Below are positions 37,773 to 49,405 of a stretch of DNA of 64,000 nt, in pieces (within the stretch, counting starts at the first letter, position 1; each line of letters opens with the position of its first letter). Under the pieces are notes generated by a model. The model was not told where the DNA came from. It did not search any database and worked only from the letters and a program-made list of their open reading frames with translations. Source of the stretch: Entelurus aequoreus. Taxonomy: Eukaryota; Chordata; Actinopteri; Syngnathiformes; Syngnathidae. A program made the translations under genes and the position numbers. The stretch is from assembly GCF_033978785.1 (NCBI RefSeq), contig NC_084733.1, forward strand, positions 20,932,512 through 20,996,511, in the 5' to 3' direction.

Positions 37773-38378
37773 ATTTATAGTCTCCAATGAACCTAAAATG
37801 CATGTTTTTGGGATGTGGGAAGAAACACAACCACCATGTGACCCATTGTTTTAACTGAATTACAAATGTATTTTGGCCAAATGAAAATAAATAAATAAAT
37901 TCAGATTAAATAATAGAAACATGTAAAAAGAAAACATGCTAAAAGAGAAATATTTAAGTCACTAGTCATGACTGTATAATCTGATATGTGTTTAATGTAG
38001 ATTTAAGATCACATGCAAAATGTGTCATGTTTATTTTGGTATTTTTTATATGTTGTCCTTTCTCTGCTGTCAAAGAAACATCACGGTGAGCTTTCTTTGC
38101 AATTCTTAAATAAACAAACAACAACAAAAATCAGACTCAAAAATTCTGCCTAGCAACAAGTGAATGTTGCTGTGCCTGTCAGCTTGCTAAAATGGGACAT
38201 CTTTTAATAGATAATATTGTTTAGCACTTTGTACTAGATTGGTAAGATTGCGTTCCTCCTCTGTGGTTCTTTGAATGCCAAAATGCTTCATGACTGAGAT
38301 GAGTATCTGTTTTGGAATGTCATTCTGGAATATCCCCCTGAGGGATTTAAGGAGACCTACATGTACCTGAAACCACCC

Positions 38379-39414
38379 TTATGTGAAAGTCTTCAGTGTT
38401 GCGGAAGTGTTCGAACGAGTAGACGCGGTCGTCACCGTGCTGACGGCACACTGTTTGCAGACTTCTTGAACCTTTTTCCGGAAATTTTTCCCAACAATGA
38501 CATACAAGATAGGATTGACGACGCTGTTTAAAAAAGCCAGGTAGGCAAAGATCTGGTCGCAAATTGCTAAAACTCTTTCGAGGGCACATCCTACCAAAAT
38601 TTTTGCTTTATGGAGCACATCTAGTGCGGTGAATAAGTGTAAAGGCACCCAGCAGATGAGGAAGGTTACGAGGACGACCAGCACCAGCGTGGTGGCCTTC
38701 TGCTCACTTTTCTGGGCATTGGACCTCGCAAATGACTGTTTCTTTAGCGCCCGGATGATTGTGATGGTGCAGAATGTGATGATGGAAATTGGGATGATGA
38801 AGCTAAAGGTGATCAGCATCCCGTCGCAGACCAGCTCTACCATTTGGCTCGGATAATCCGAGATGCAAGCTCGAACTTCAAACTCTGGAAAATACTTCAC
38901 CGCCCTGAAAATCAGCGTTGAAGCGCTCAGTAACAAGCCCAAGCCCCACACCAGCAAACATCCCAGTTTGGCATACTTGGGACGGCGCATTCGTCCGTGG
39001 GACATGGGATGCACCAGCGCCACATAGCGATCCATGCTAACCAGGACAAGGAAGTAGATGCTGCAGTAAGCGTTCATCTTGATGCCTGCATTGACCACTT
39101 TGCAAAGGGCCTCTCCAAAAGGCCAGTTGAAACCTTGGCTGATGTTGACGGCCCAGAAGGGCAGACAAGACACCAGGACAAGGTCGGCGGCCGCCAGGTT
39201 GCTGAGGTAGATTTCGGCTACCGTGCACGCCTTCTTGTGGAGGCAGAAGACCAGCAGCACGAAGACGTTTAACACGATTCCCAGCGCCGTGATGATGAAC
39301 AAGTAGACTGGCTGGTGGCGGGTGAGCCAATCCCATTCATTTAAATCGATGCACTGCGTTTCATTTGTGGAGTTTTGGTCACTGTAAGCATTTGTGATGT
39401 TCAGCTCCGGTAAT
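38379..39414 (-). CDS. bdkrb2: Bradykinin receptor B2-like, copy A, main coding exon
   Basis: With the 20-nt exon at 49252-49271 this encodes about 351 residues. The spliced N-terminus carries NIT, NST and NET glycosylation sites. Landmarks are FCLHKKACTVAEIYLSNLAA (ICL1/TM2), ALCKVVNAG, SMDRYVALV (TM3 end), RACISDYPS (ECL2), FLICWVPLHLFTALDVLH (TM6 and its extracellular end), NPILYVIVGKNFRKKV (TM7/helix 8) and a Ser/Thr-rich tail ending LKTFT. The TVAEIYL.NLAAADL and NPxxYVIVGK patterns match vertebrate kinin B2 receptors, which couple to Gq at the plasma membrane. The exon starts at a TTTTTCTGCAG acceptor (39415-39420); the upstream in-frame ATG at 39479 is intronic. Tandem paralogue of 60220-61255. 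Confidence 0.92.
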
Positions 39415-39479
39415 CTGCAGAAAAACACTCCGATTAGCAAAAACTTTTCAGGATCCGTCAAGCACCCTCTAAGTATCAT

Positions 39480-40248
39480 TGCTATAGCTGCCGCCCGGCC
39501 ACTAAAACATGGCCACGATATGGAAATACCATGTCATATCCTGACTAATTCCTCTAAGTTAGAACTTGGTCAACTTGACAGTCACAGCTACAATCATGAG
39601 GTGTGATCTTAGCATTCCAGATGTTACATTGCGTATCCTACGTTGTCGCTCAAACCAACAAGTTGTTATTGATGTTGAAGATCAATTGAATCCAAATAAT
39701 TCTTCTTCACTATGGCTGGACATGTAAAAAACAAGTCAAAAAATCAAATCCGCAATGCAGTGAAGCCGTGATATTTGAAACGCAATGTTGTGATTGTACC
39801 AACGTTTTTTTTTATAAGAGTATTCTACATATTTTTAGCCAGATTACTGCTTAAATGAATTATTATTTATGTTTTATATGTATTACAATGCAGTGTTTGT
39901 TTTATTTTCTTTTATTATGTGGTGGCGATATCAAAAATATCTATTTTATTCCGTTCAGGGACGACTATGGATCGGCTTTACTAACCCTCTTTGTATTATT
40001 TATCTATGCATGGTGAGAGAGAGATAATGGCCCACCAAAAAAGGGGTGTCAGCGGGGATTGTTCGGGGGATTGTTTTATGACCGGAAGTGAAGGGGAGGT
40101 GTTATGGCCCCCCCAGGAAGTGGGCGTGGCTTCCACATACCTCTAAAATAGGGGGGTCAGTGGGGGATTGAGTTATGACCCCAGGAAGTAGGCCTGGCCT
40201 AAACCGGAAACAGGAAGTATACATCATATCCGGCGGCCATTTTAATTA
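39480..40248. other. Intron 1 sequence of bdkrb2-A
   Basis: The first part (to about 39960) aligns with unit 2 (61290-62270). After that comes a unit-1-specific block with repeated GTTATGACC and CAGGAAGT motifs leading up to the MITE. Confidence 0.5.
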
Positions 40249-40861
40249 CCGTATTTCCTTGAATTGGCGCCGGGAATATAGTATTCGCCTGCCTAGAATT
40301 ACAGCCGGGTCAAATTCGTTTCGCAAAATAATTACCGCATGCTTGGCACTTCCGCCGGGTCAAATATGAGTCATTAAATGACTCCCGCCTCCTGGTGGTA
40401 GAGGGCGCTAGTGATCCTTCTTGCGACTACCAGTACTGCAGGAGACAGGTACTGCAGAAGAAGACAACAAGCAGCAAGCATGCAGCAATTGTTTGCTTGC
40501 ACTTTTACCATGGAGGATTACATATCTAAAATTAAACCGTTTTCTAAACTGGACTTTCAATCGAAGCAGGAGGTAATAATTAAAGGAATATCTCCAGAGA
40601 CTTTTAAAATTGAAGAAAGATGAGAAAGACTGCCTTTGATCAGAAGCAGCTGCACATGGACCCATTTACAAGTAAAGGTAAGATCATAATAACGTTTTTT
40701 TTTATTAAATGTGCTTTTCATGATAAGGTATGCGCCGGAGTGAGAAGAGGTTTTAAAATAATTAGAGCATGCTTGCTCATTCCGCATGGTTTTGGTAACC
40801 GCAGGAGTGAGAAGAGGTTTTAAATTAATTAGCGCCCCTGCGGCTATTCAAGGAAATACGG
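40249..40861 (+). mobile_element. MITE-like DNA transposon, copy 2
   Basis: Nearly identical to 941-1551: same 16-bp inverted ends, TA flanks, internal MEDYISKIKPFSKLDF frame and donor-like AAAGGTAAG. Differences are a handful of substitutions and small indels, so both insertions are recent. Confidence 0.85.
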
Positions 40862-40865
40862 TATG

Positions 40866-41060
40866 TCGTTTTTTTAAAGCTGTCTTTCATCTTGGTTGTA
40901 GTCCTAATCATAATGATTTATGATTCCTACAGGCTGAAAAGGGCATTACAACTTGTAGTTTTTTATGCTGTCCGCCATCTTGGATGTAGTCTATAAATCC
41001 TAATGATTTATGATTCCTGCAGGCAAAAATGGGTATTACAATTTGTAGTTTTTTGTTTTA
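40866..41060 (+). repeat. ~97-bp imperfect direct repeat
   Basis: The sequence AATGATTTATGATTCCT with GCAGGC or ACAGGC and TTACAA.TTGTAGTTTTTT occurs twice in tandem, each preceded by ATCTTGG.TGTAGTC. Confidence 0.7.
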
Positions 41061-43150
41061 TTTCCACAGCATTTACCCATTTACAAAAATCGATTTCTAT
41101 GCCAATTTAAACCCATATATAACCTTATTTTAGTTGTCTTGTACTATCACGGCTGCTTTTGTAACTGATTTGAGTTGTATTAGATATGTATAATTAAATA
41201 TAACTTAAATAAAATGTTGATTAACTATTTTTTCTTATATTACTTATATTGTCTACTTTTTATCTGAAACAAAAGTTAACTGATGTTCTAATATTACAAG
41301 TAATATATTGTATTCTTTTGATCTTAGATCAGTGTATCTACTATGTATTAAATACAAGTTTCTAAATGTAGTTATTTCTTAAAAAAGGGTTATAATTATA
41401 AATGCTGTTTTGTCTTAAAAGTTTCAGAGCTATTTTTCTATTTTGAAAGAATACTTCTGTTTACTCGTGTCTTAAATAAAAAGTACTTAACTTGTATCTG
41501 TGCTACCTGTGTTATATATGTCTAAACCTTTAAATAATACAATACAGATGGTAATTGGTATATCAATGTAATGTCATAAGCCTATGCCAATACCCTTTTC
41601 AGTAATAAATATATACAAAAAAGTATAAATGAGTAAAATTTGACAGAATTGAACGATGCAATTTGTAAAATTGTGCATAGTATCACTGGCACTTGTATTT
41701 TTTAATTTTAACTTTATTTATTGGCATACAGTATTCAAATATGAGAGACCATCAAATTGTGAATTAGATTGTCCAGGATCAAAAGCAGCTTAAAAATTCT
41801 AATCACTACTTTATGAATGAAAGAAGGGTTATGAATATGAACAAAGATTGAAATTACTACTTCATGAAACAAACATTGTTTAGGATTAGCATTTAAGGAG
41901 GTGTATAAAGATGAGTGAATAAGAAAAAAGTTATGGTTAAATGTTAATGAGTTTATTTTGTTTCAGTACAAAAATAAAACATTTATGAAAGAAAAACATG
42001 CAGGTTTAGGAAAAAAAAATGCAAGAGTGTGGAAAAATCTTTGCAAAGTGAAAACACAAATTTCACATTTGACTATGTTTATTTAGTCAATGGAATTTAG
42101 AAAAAAAGTTGACAACTAAGAAAGTTTACAGAGATGTGGTACTCAAAAACAAGCTGGTTAGAAAAAAACACACATTTCCAATATATGAAGGGGTTAAGGA
42201 TTATGCACAACATTGATAAAGAGTAAGTGAATAAGAAACAAAGTTAGGATTACGCAGTAGTTATTTTATTTACTTTGGTAAAAATATATTTGAAAGAAAG
42301 ACAATATGCAAGTTTAAGAGAAAATGTTTGCAAGAATGGACAACATCTTTACCAAATGAAAACAAAATGTTCACTTTCCATGTGAGGTGAATGGATTTTA
42401 GAAAAAAAGTTGGCACTTTAGAGAATTTTTTTATGCAAAGTTGGAAAAAAACAAAAACAAAACAGGTTTAAGAAAAGTATACAGCGATGATAAATTAAAA
42501 ACCTAAAAGTTAGAAAAAATATTTCCAATTTATGAAGGAAAAAATTTTAGCAACCAAGAAAGTTTACAGAGAAGGCGTACTCAATAACAAGATGGTTAGA
42601 AAAAAATATTTACAACTTGTAAAAGGAAAAACAATGTTATGGTTAGCATTTAAGAAAAAAGAGTTGAGGTTAGCATAATTCCAACATTGATCTAATGGAT
42701 GAAATAAAAAAATAAATAAAGCTACTGTAAAAATGATAAATTAGGATTATGAGCAGCATTTAGTACATCATAAAATATATTTAAGGTTAGCATAATATAA
42801 AAATGTTTACAACTAATGAATGTAAACATGATATGGAGAGCATTTAAAAAGTTTACAAAGGGTCAGGTTAGGGTTATCGTATAATTTATTTAAACATAAT
42901 GATCTAATGAATGAAAGAAATAATATTGAAACTACTTTAAAAATGAATTGATAAAAAACCATCATGACCATGAGACCCTGCTTTAATATGGATTGTTTTG
43001 CTTTCAATTCAAGTATTGTTTGTAATGATGTTAACTCTGCAGTAATGTTTACAGGTATGGAATTTTGTATGTAATATATCACAACATCGATAAACAGTGC
43101 ATACACAGTGAAATGGTGGGCTATGTGAAAACGGTCACTATTCCAATTCA
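41061..43150. other. AT-rich intronic sequence with degenerate internal repeats
   Basis: Motifs such as TTAGAAAAAAAGTTG, AAGAAAGTTTACAGAGA and AAGATGGTTAG recur irregularly between about 42050 and 42620. No gene. Confidence 0.4.
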
Positions 43151-43428
43151 TTAGTACAGTTTTAAAAATGGCAGTTTAGACGTGTGAACAACATTCAGGA
43201 CCATCAAATCCCAAGCCAAAGTTCTGGCTTTTTGCATACATTTCTCCATGATTTCAATGTCCTTATCTCTGGGTGTGTTGGACGTGTAATGTATCGTCCT
43301 TGACAGAATGTCCATCCATTTGTATGTGACCGTGTGGTGTTCAAGTCCATCGTGCACCTTTGCCAGGTAACCACCCATGCTTTTTTTTTTCTTCTTACAT
43401 CCGTTGATTCCTTTAGAGCACCCCTGTG
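43151..43428 (-). CDS. Unrecognised open frame in the bdkrb2-A intron
   Basis: Minus-strand frame following a good acceptor (TTTCTCTTGACACAG) near 43422-43436. It encodes GCSKGINGCKKKKKSMGGYL, YKWMDILSRTIHYTS and a helix-like C-terminus with stop at 43151. A candidate first exon with ATGGATCACTCAGCTG and donor GTAAGTGC lies just upstream at 43518-43540, but joining them puts a stop codon almost at once. This is either a decayed two-exon gene, a misjudged splice, or chance. I do not recognise the protein. Confidence 0.25.
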
Positions 43429-43559
43429 TCAAGAGAAATACAAAAACAGGCTTTAAAAACTGTATGGCATGAGAAAATACATTTTCTCTATTATTGGTGA
43501 GTGTAATTTTTAGCACTTACCAGCTGAGTGATCCATATTGATTTGGATCACAATGGAGG

Positions 43560-44163
43560 TTCTTTAGGCTTGTGTTGGTCTCAAAGTGATGTGTTCTGGG
43601 CGTTGGAAGGGCTTGTGTTTAGTATGATCGTGTAGTTCTAACTATCTGTTCAACGTGGGCGTGTCGTCACACGGAGCAGTAGGCCGTATGGCGGAAGGAC
43701 ATGCAGCGGCATGTTCTTGTGTAACTTGTATTTTAGTTAAGTATATTCTTACTGATGTAAACATAAATTAATATATATTGTATAAATATATTATTGCTGT
43801 TAAGACAATTAACGTACCCCAACATTATATTGTCATTGTATGGAAGTTTAGAAAGAAAAAAAGACGATTACAAATACTAACAGAGGTAGTTGACAAAAGG
43901 TATAATCGCTTTCCAATGCAGCCTTATAACTTAAATACTGTCTTTACTTAAAGGAATGACATTACATCTGTAAGGGTAAAAACCACACATACATACATCA
44001 TTAACATATGATAGACATACATAAATGTGTGTATGGCATATGGTATCCAAAACAACATCTAATTGTTTAAATCTAATCTTTCTAAAACATTAAAATGGTA
44101 ATCGCTACCAAATGCAGCATTTTAACTTAAATACTGTCTTTACTTGAAGGATTGGCATTACAT
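43560..44163. other. No gene or named repeat seen
   Basis: AT-rich, with the AAATACTGTCTTTACTT motif twice (about 43934 and 44136), hinting at an old local duplication. Confidence 0.35.
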
Positions 44164-44164
44164 A

Positions 44165-44757
44165 CACTATATTGCCAAAAGTATTTGGCCACCTGCCTCG
44201 ACTCACATATGAACTTGAAGTGCCATCCCATTCCTAACCCATAGGGTTCAATATGATGTCGGTCCACCTTTTGCAGCTATTATAGCTTCAACTCTTCTGG
44301 GAAGGCTGTCCACAAGGTTGCGGAGTGTGTTTATAGGAATTTTCGACCATTCTTCCAAAAGTGCATCGGTGAGGTCACACACTGATGTTGGTCGAGAAGG
44401 CCTGGCTCCCAGTCTCCGTTCTAATTCATCCCAAAGGTGTTATATCGGGTTCAGGTCGGGACTCTGTGCAGGCCAGTCAAGTTCATCCACGCATTTTCTT
44501 ATAATAAAGCCGACAGTTGACTTTGGAATATTTAGGAACGAGGAAATTTCATGACTGGATTTGTTGCACAGGTGGCATCCCATGACAGTTCCACGCTGGA
44601 AATCACTGAGCTCCTGAGAGCGGCCCATTCTTTCACAAATGTTTGTAGAAACAGTCTCCATGCCTAAGTGCTTGATTTTATACACCTGTGGCAAGTAATT
44701 AGGACACCTGATTCTGATCATTTGGATGGGTGGCTAAATACTTTTGGTAATATAGTT
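44165..44757 (-). mobile_element. Internally deleted Tc1-like transposon (TATTGCCAAAAGTATT type)
   Basis: Ends ACTATATTGCCAAAAGTATT and AATACTTTTGGTAATATAGT form inverted repeats next to TA. On the minus strand a frame joins MGRSQELSDFQRGTVMGCH (N-terminal helix-turn-helix region) directly to WPAQSPDLNPI (C-terminal region), so the catalytic centre is deleted. Confidence 0.85.
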
Positions 44758-44759
44758 TA

Positions 44760-46009
44760 TATTCTCCGAAAGTGTAAAAAAAACACATACATACATCACT
44801 AATATAGTATATATTAGACGTACATTACTGAATTGGCTGCTATCTAAAACATTGTCTAATTGTTTAAAAGAAAGTCTTTCTAAAAAATGTAATTGAACTA
44901 TGTACATACACATATAGTTTTTTACAATATTAGTAATGTTTGTTTAGCACATGTAATACCTCAGTTTTAAAATGCACATAAAATAAAAACAATTAGCGCC
45001 ATGATATAAATTCTGTGACAGTCGGATCGCATTACGGCGATATTTAGTGTGTTCCCGGAAATGCAAAAACCTTACGAAGGTAGCTTCCAATAAAAAAAAT
45101 AACAAATACAAAAAAATAATCCATGGACCAAAATAGGCAAAAACGATTATCGCTTGTGGTTGGCCCGAGGCGTACAAAAGGCTATGCAAACCGTAACTAA
45201 AAAACTTACAGACTACAAAACGGAGTTCCCCAGCACATCATAGACTTACGCGCAGGGAAGTGCGGTTGGAAAAGCTTCCACATAAATAAACATTCACAAA
45301 GTCCCAACAAAGGTTTGCAACAGAGGCTCAACTTAAATGGCCGTAATAATAAAATAAAATGTCTGCGTTGAGCAGACTTTCAGAGGCAGGAGTGAAGCCG
45401 GATGCAGGAACATCCAAACAAAACAGGAAAAACGACCACAATAAGAGCGCTAAACCGGAACTACGACCCAAAACACAGGATAACACCAACATACTCAAAA
45501 CATGGAATGATATTATGTGACAGATCACAACACGATTTCACTCTAACCCTGACTACAATGATGGTAGCTAAAAGTCAACAACATAAGTCATTCCTATTAT
45601 TAAATGACATGACTATAGCATGGTATGCAAGTAAAACATTCAAACTTTGTGTAGGAGGGTATCCCAAACTTGTCAGTTATGCTTTTAAACAATTTCGTAT
45701 TACATTTAAATGAAATGGTAGGCTATTGTATACAAAGTGCTTAAAGATGGCTAAATATGCTTTTAGTCGGAATCAGCTCACTCGTACACACCTAAAAAGA
45801 GAGGCTACGTTAGTTACAAATGTAAATAATTTTGTAATTGAATGTCAGAATAATGTCCAACTATTTAAATAATTATAGAATAATGTCTTTTGTACTATAT
45901 AATATAGCTAAAAAACAAAATAAGTACATAAGTTATATCGTAGACTGTGGTATTATCTGTAGTATTGTTAAAACCCACGGTTTAATAATTTAATGTTGGT
46001 AGTGATATC
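44760..46009. other. No gene seen
   Basis: Short frames without motifs; AT-rich intronic sequence. Confidence 0.35.
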
Positions 46010-47395
46010 ATCTTTTTGTTATGCCTTATTCCAAAATGGAATACATTAATTTTTGTCCTTAAAATTCTACAGACAATTCCCCATGAAGACAATGCGAAGA
46101 ACATTTTTTAAATTTTTGCACATTAAAAAACCCCTGACAAAAATCACATTTACATAATTATTTGAAAGCCTTTGCTCAATACTTTCTTGAAACACCTTTG
46201 GCAGCAATTACAGCCAAAAGTCTTTTTGAATACGATACCACAAGCTTGGCACACCTATCTTTGGGCAGTTGCGCCTATTCGTCTTTGCAGCCCCTCTCAA
46301 GCTCCATCAAATTGGATGGTTTTCGTCCAGAAGTTTTCTGTACATTGCTGCATTTATCTTTTTCTAACCTATCCTAAACTGTCTCCCAGATCCTACCGTT
46401 GAAAAACATCCCCACAGCATGATGCTGCCACCACCATGTTTCACTTTAAGGATGGTATTGGCCTGGTGATGAGCGGTGCCTGGTGTCCTTCAAATATGAC
46501 GCCTGGCATTCACACTACAGAGACATTTTTTCTCATGGTCTGAGAGTCTTTCAGTTGAATTTTGGAAAACTTTTTTACTAAGAAATGGCTTCCATCTGGC
46601 CACTACAACATACGGGCCTGATTGGTGGTTTGCTGCAGAGATGGTTGACCTTCTGGAAGGTTCTCCGCTCTCCCCAAAGGAATGCTGTAGCTCTGACAGA
46701 GTGACCTGGTCACTTCCCTGACTAGACTAAGATGAACGCAGCAATGTACAGAGACATCCTGGTTGAAAACCAATGATTCCCATCCAACCTGATGGAGCTT
46801 GAGAGGTGCTGCAAAGTGGAATGGGCAAAGAGGAATGGACAAAATTGCCCGAAGAGAGGTGTGCAAAGCCAAAAACATGCACCTGGGGATAGGTTGATTG
46901 GCAACACTAAATTGGCCCTAGTGTGTGAATGTGAGTGTGAATGTTGTCTGTCTATCTGTGTTGGACCTGCGATGAGGTGGCGACTTGTCCAGGGTGTACT
47001 CTGCCTTCCGCCCGATTGCAGCTGAGATAGGCTCCAGCACCCCCCGCGACCCCAAAAGGGACAAGCGGTAGAAAATGGATGGATGGATGGATGGAGGTGT
47101 GCAAAGCTTGTGGCATTGTATTATAAAAGACTTGAGGCTGTAATTGTTGCCAAAGGTGCATCCACAAAGTATTGAGCAAAGGCTGTGAAAACTTATGTAC
47201 ATGTGATTTTTTCATTTTTAATACATTTAAAAAACAACAACTACAAAAAACTTTTCACATGGTCATTATGGGGTTTTGTGTGCAGACTATTGAGGGCAAA
47301 AATAGATTCAATTCATTTTGGAATAAGGCATAACAAAATGTGGAAAAAGTGAAGCTGTGTTAATACTTTCTGGATGCACTTATCCTATCTTATCC
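46010..47395. mobile_element. Decayed Tc1-like transposon (TGCATCC...GTATTC type), unit 1
   Basis: The segment GCCTTTGCTCAATACTTTCT followed by CACCTTTGGCAGCAATTACA at the left, and an inverted version near 47116-47185, plus the terminal TACTTTCTGGATGCACTTA near 47370, mark a common fish Tc1 family. The centre retains CCACCACCATGTTTCAC and other transposase-gene pieces without an open frame. A retroposon is nested at 46870-47093. Confidence 0.75.
46870..47093 (+). mobile_element. RTE/Rex3-like retroposon end, 14-bp target duplication
   Basis: Starts CAAAAACATGCACCTGGGGA and ends GGTAGAAAATGGATGGATGG with (GGAT)n. GAGGTGTGCAAAGC flanks it exactly on both sides (46856-46869 and 47094-47107), as expected for target-primed reverse transcription. 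5'-truncated. Confidence 0.92.
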
Positions 47396-47746
47396 TAACA
47401 CAGTGCTTCTCAATTATTTTCTGTTACATCCCTCCTAGGAAGAAGAAAATATTTTGTGCCACCACCCTCCCCCACTCTCCACCGTGACTATGAATAGTAT
47501 AATTTGCCTATAAAATTGTTATAACTATACCTCTGCATACCATTGTAAGTTCAAACCACACACTGGCCATTCCTCATCTCCCACCATGGTTACAGTGAAG
47601 CCAAGTGCTGCATATGCTTCGTCATATTCTGATATGGAAAAAAGAGCTTGTTCCCCAAGGTCACAGGCCCGTATCCTAACCATTCTAACCTTGTCACCAT
47701 AAACTTACTGACCCTAACCTTTCTAGCCCTTTTTATACCCTAACCC

Positions 47747-48447
47747 AGGGGTCGGCAACCCGCGGCTCTAGAGCCGCATGCGGCTCTTTAGCGCCGCCCT
47801 AGTGGCTCTCTGAAGCTTTTTCAAAAATGTATGAAAAATGGAAAAAGATGAGGGGGAAAAAAATACATTTTTTGTTTTAATATGGTTTCTGTAGGAGGAC
47901 AAACATGACATAAACCTCCCTGATTGTTATAAAGCACACTGTTTATATTAAACATGCTTCACTGATTCGAGTATTTGGCGAGCGCCGTTTTGTCCTACTA
48001 ATTTTGGCGGTCCTTGAACTCACCTTAGTTTGTGTCCATGTATAACTTTCTCCGACTTTCTAGGACGTGTTTTATGCCACTTCTTTTTCTGTCTCATTTT
48101 GTCCACCACCCTTTTAACGTGCGTGAATGCACAAAGGTGAGTTTTGTTGATGATATTGACTTGTGTGGAGTGCTAATCAGACATATTTGGTCACTGCATG
48201 ACTGCAAGCTAATCGATGCTAACATGCTATTTAGGCTAGCTATATGTACATATTGCATCATTATGCCTCGTTTGTAGCTATATTTGAGCTCATTTAGTTC
48301 CCTTTAAGTCATCTCAATTCAATGTATATCTCATGACACACTATCTGTATGTAATATGGCTTTTAATTTGTTGCGGCTCCAGACAGATTTGTTTTTGTAT
48401 TTTTGCTCCAATATGGCTCTTTCAACATTTTGGGTTGCCGACCCCTG
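47747..48447. mobile_element. hAT transposon, same family as 34777-35468
   Basis: Ends CAGGGGTCGGCAACCC and GGGTTGCCGACCCCTG; 8-bp duplication CCCTAACC at 47739-47746 and 48448-48455. The interior is highly similar to the first copy, with a few small indels. Confidence 0.97.
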
Positions 48448-48455
48448 CCCTAACC

Positions 48456-49245
48456 ATAGCATAACCTTACTGAGTGCCGTCTCAAGCTTACCCAATCTAA
48501 CCATACCCCAACGACAATGGTTCGGCGAACCTTACAAAAATATAATACTTTTATGTCAAATTGTCAAACAAAATATATATATTTTAAAAATATTTCATGC
48601 AAGTCATATAAGTTTTGAAAGTTCAGTCATCTCTAAATATCAGTTACACTAACAGTGTTCAACAGTTGCTGACAATTGTTTTCCACGTTTAATGAAATAC
48701 TGAATTGGAAATAGCTGTAAACTAATCACCACAATGACTAAAAAAAAAACATTTAAATGTCTTACTGTATGTAATGACTATGGAAATACGTTTGTACAAT
48801 TGTGTTCCTGTATGCACAGTTATATAACATGCCATGCATTCATACAAGTCATATCACAGTGTACAATTAGCTCCAATAACGAGCAACAGGCTTGGGTCTG
48901 CTGGCTCTAATTCCCCTGCCAGAGTGAGGAGGGTTAAATTGGCTACTGCAAATTATGAGATATCATCCTGCAATCTCTTCTGCACGGGGCCAGTAAGCCG
49001 ACATCACCAGTAATGAACTATAATAAGACTTGATAATAACTGGTGGTTTACTAGTTCAATTTTGTATATAACGTGTAGTCTATCCTAGAATTGATCAGGT
49101 GTAGTTTTTTTTAATCAAGCCTGCATGATTTTTAAGACACTAAAACAATTGTGATAGTAGACTTTAAGGACTTTTAGGGACTGTATGCACCAGTATTGTT
49201 TAAATAAACATGACATATGAATAAAATGTATTAAAAAATAAAAAC
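48456..49245. other. Distal intron 1 of bdkrb2-A
   Basis: Aligns in blocks with 63170-63530 in unit 2. Unit 2 lacks about 48570-48990. No additional gene. Confidence 0.6.
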
Positions 49246-49251
49246 GTTTAC

Positions 49252-49271
49252 CTCGTAGTTAGAGCAGCCAT
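49252..49271 (-). CDS. bdkrb2: bdkrb2 copy A, coding exon 1
   Basis: ATG is followed by six codons (MAALTT) and AG, then GTAAAC as donor. The two leftover bases join the first base of the main exon to make AGA (Arg), which keeps frame with RLPELNIT. The identical exon precedes copy B. The intron is 9837 bp. Confidence 0.85.
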
Positions 49272-49405
49272 TTCCTACTGAGTACGTAAGTCCAGATGTG
49301 AAGTGTCTAGTTGTCCGCCTGCACTGCACGGAGCTTCCCCGTTCTCCGCCTACCCTGTGTCTGACTTGCTCTCTTTAAAGGAATTAGAGCTGAAGTGATG
49401 TCAGC
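49272..49405 (-). promoter_or_regulatory. bdkrb2: 5' UTR and promoter region of bdkrb2 copy A
   Basis: Conserved with the region upstream of copy B (63557-63690). On the minus strand it has a CRE/AP-1-like TGACATCA near 49398 and a TTTAAAG element near 49374-49380, about 100 bases upstream of the ATG. These fit a core promoter with a short leader, but the start site is inferred. Confidence 0.45.

Noticed and set aside
38997..39272. Plus-strand frames of 87-105 codons over the bdkrb2 exons (also 60850-61113, 27266-27568)
   Set aside because: Antisense shadows of the receptor coding sequence, with rare-codon Pro/His/Gln composition.
39037..39336. Second minus-strand frame starting MGLAHPPPASLLVHHH
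   Set aside because: A shifted frame of the same receptor exon; the seven-helix frame is clearly the real one.
39415..39479. Starting bdkrb2-A at the upstream in-frame ATG (MILRGCL)
   Set aside because: This stretch contains the CTGCAG acceptor and is intronic. Exon 1 at 49252-49271 is identical in both copies and joins in phase.
46603..46878. 91-codon minus-strand frame
   Set aside because: Antisense of a decayed Tc1 transposon region.
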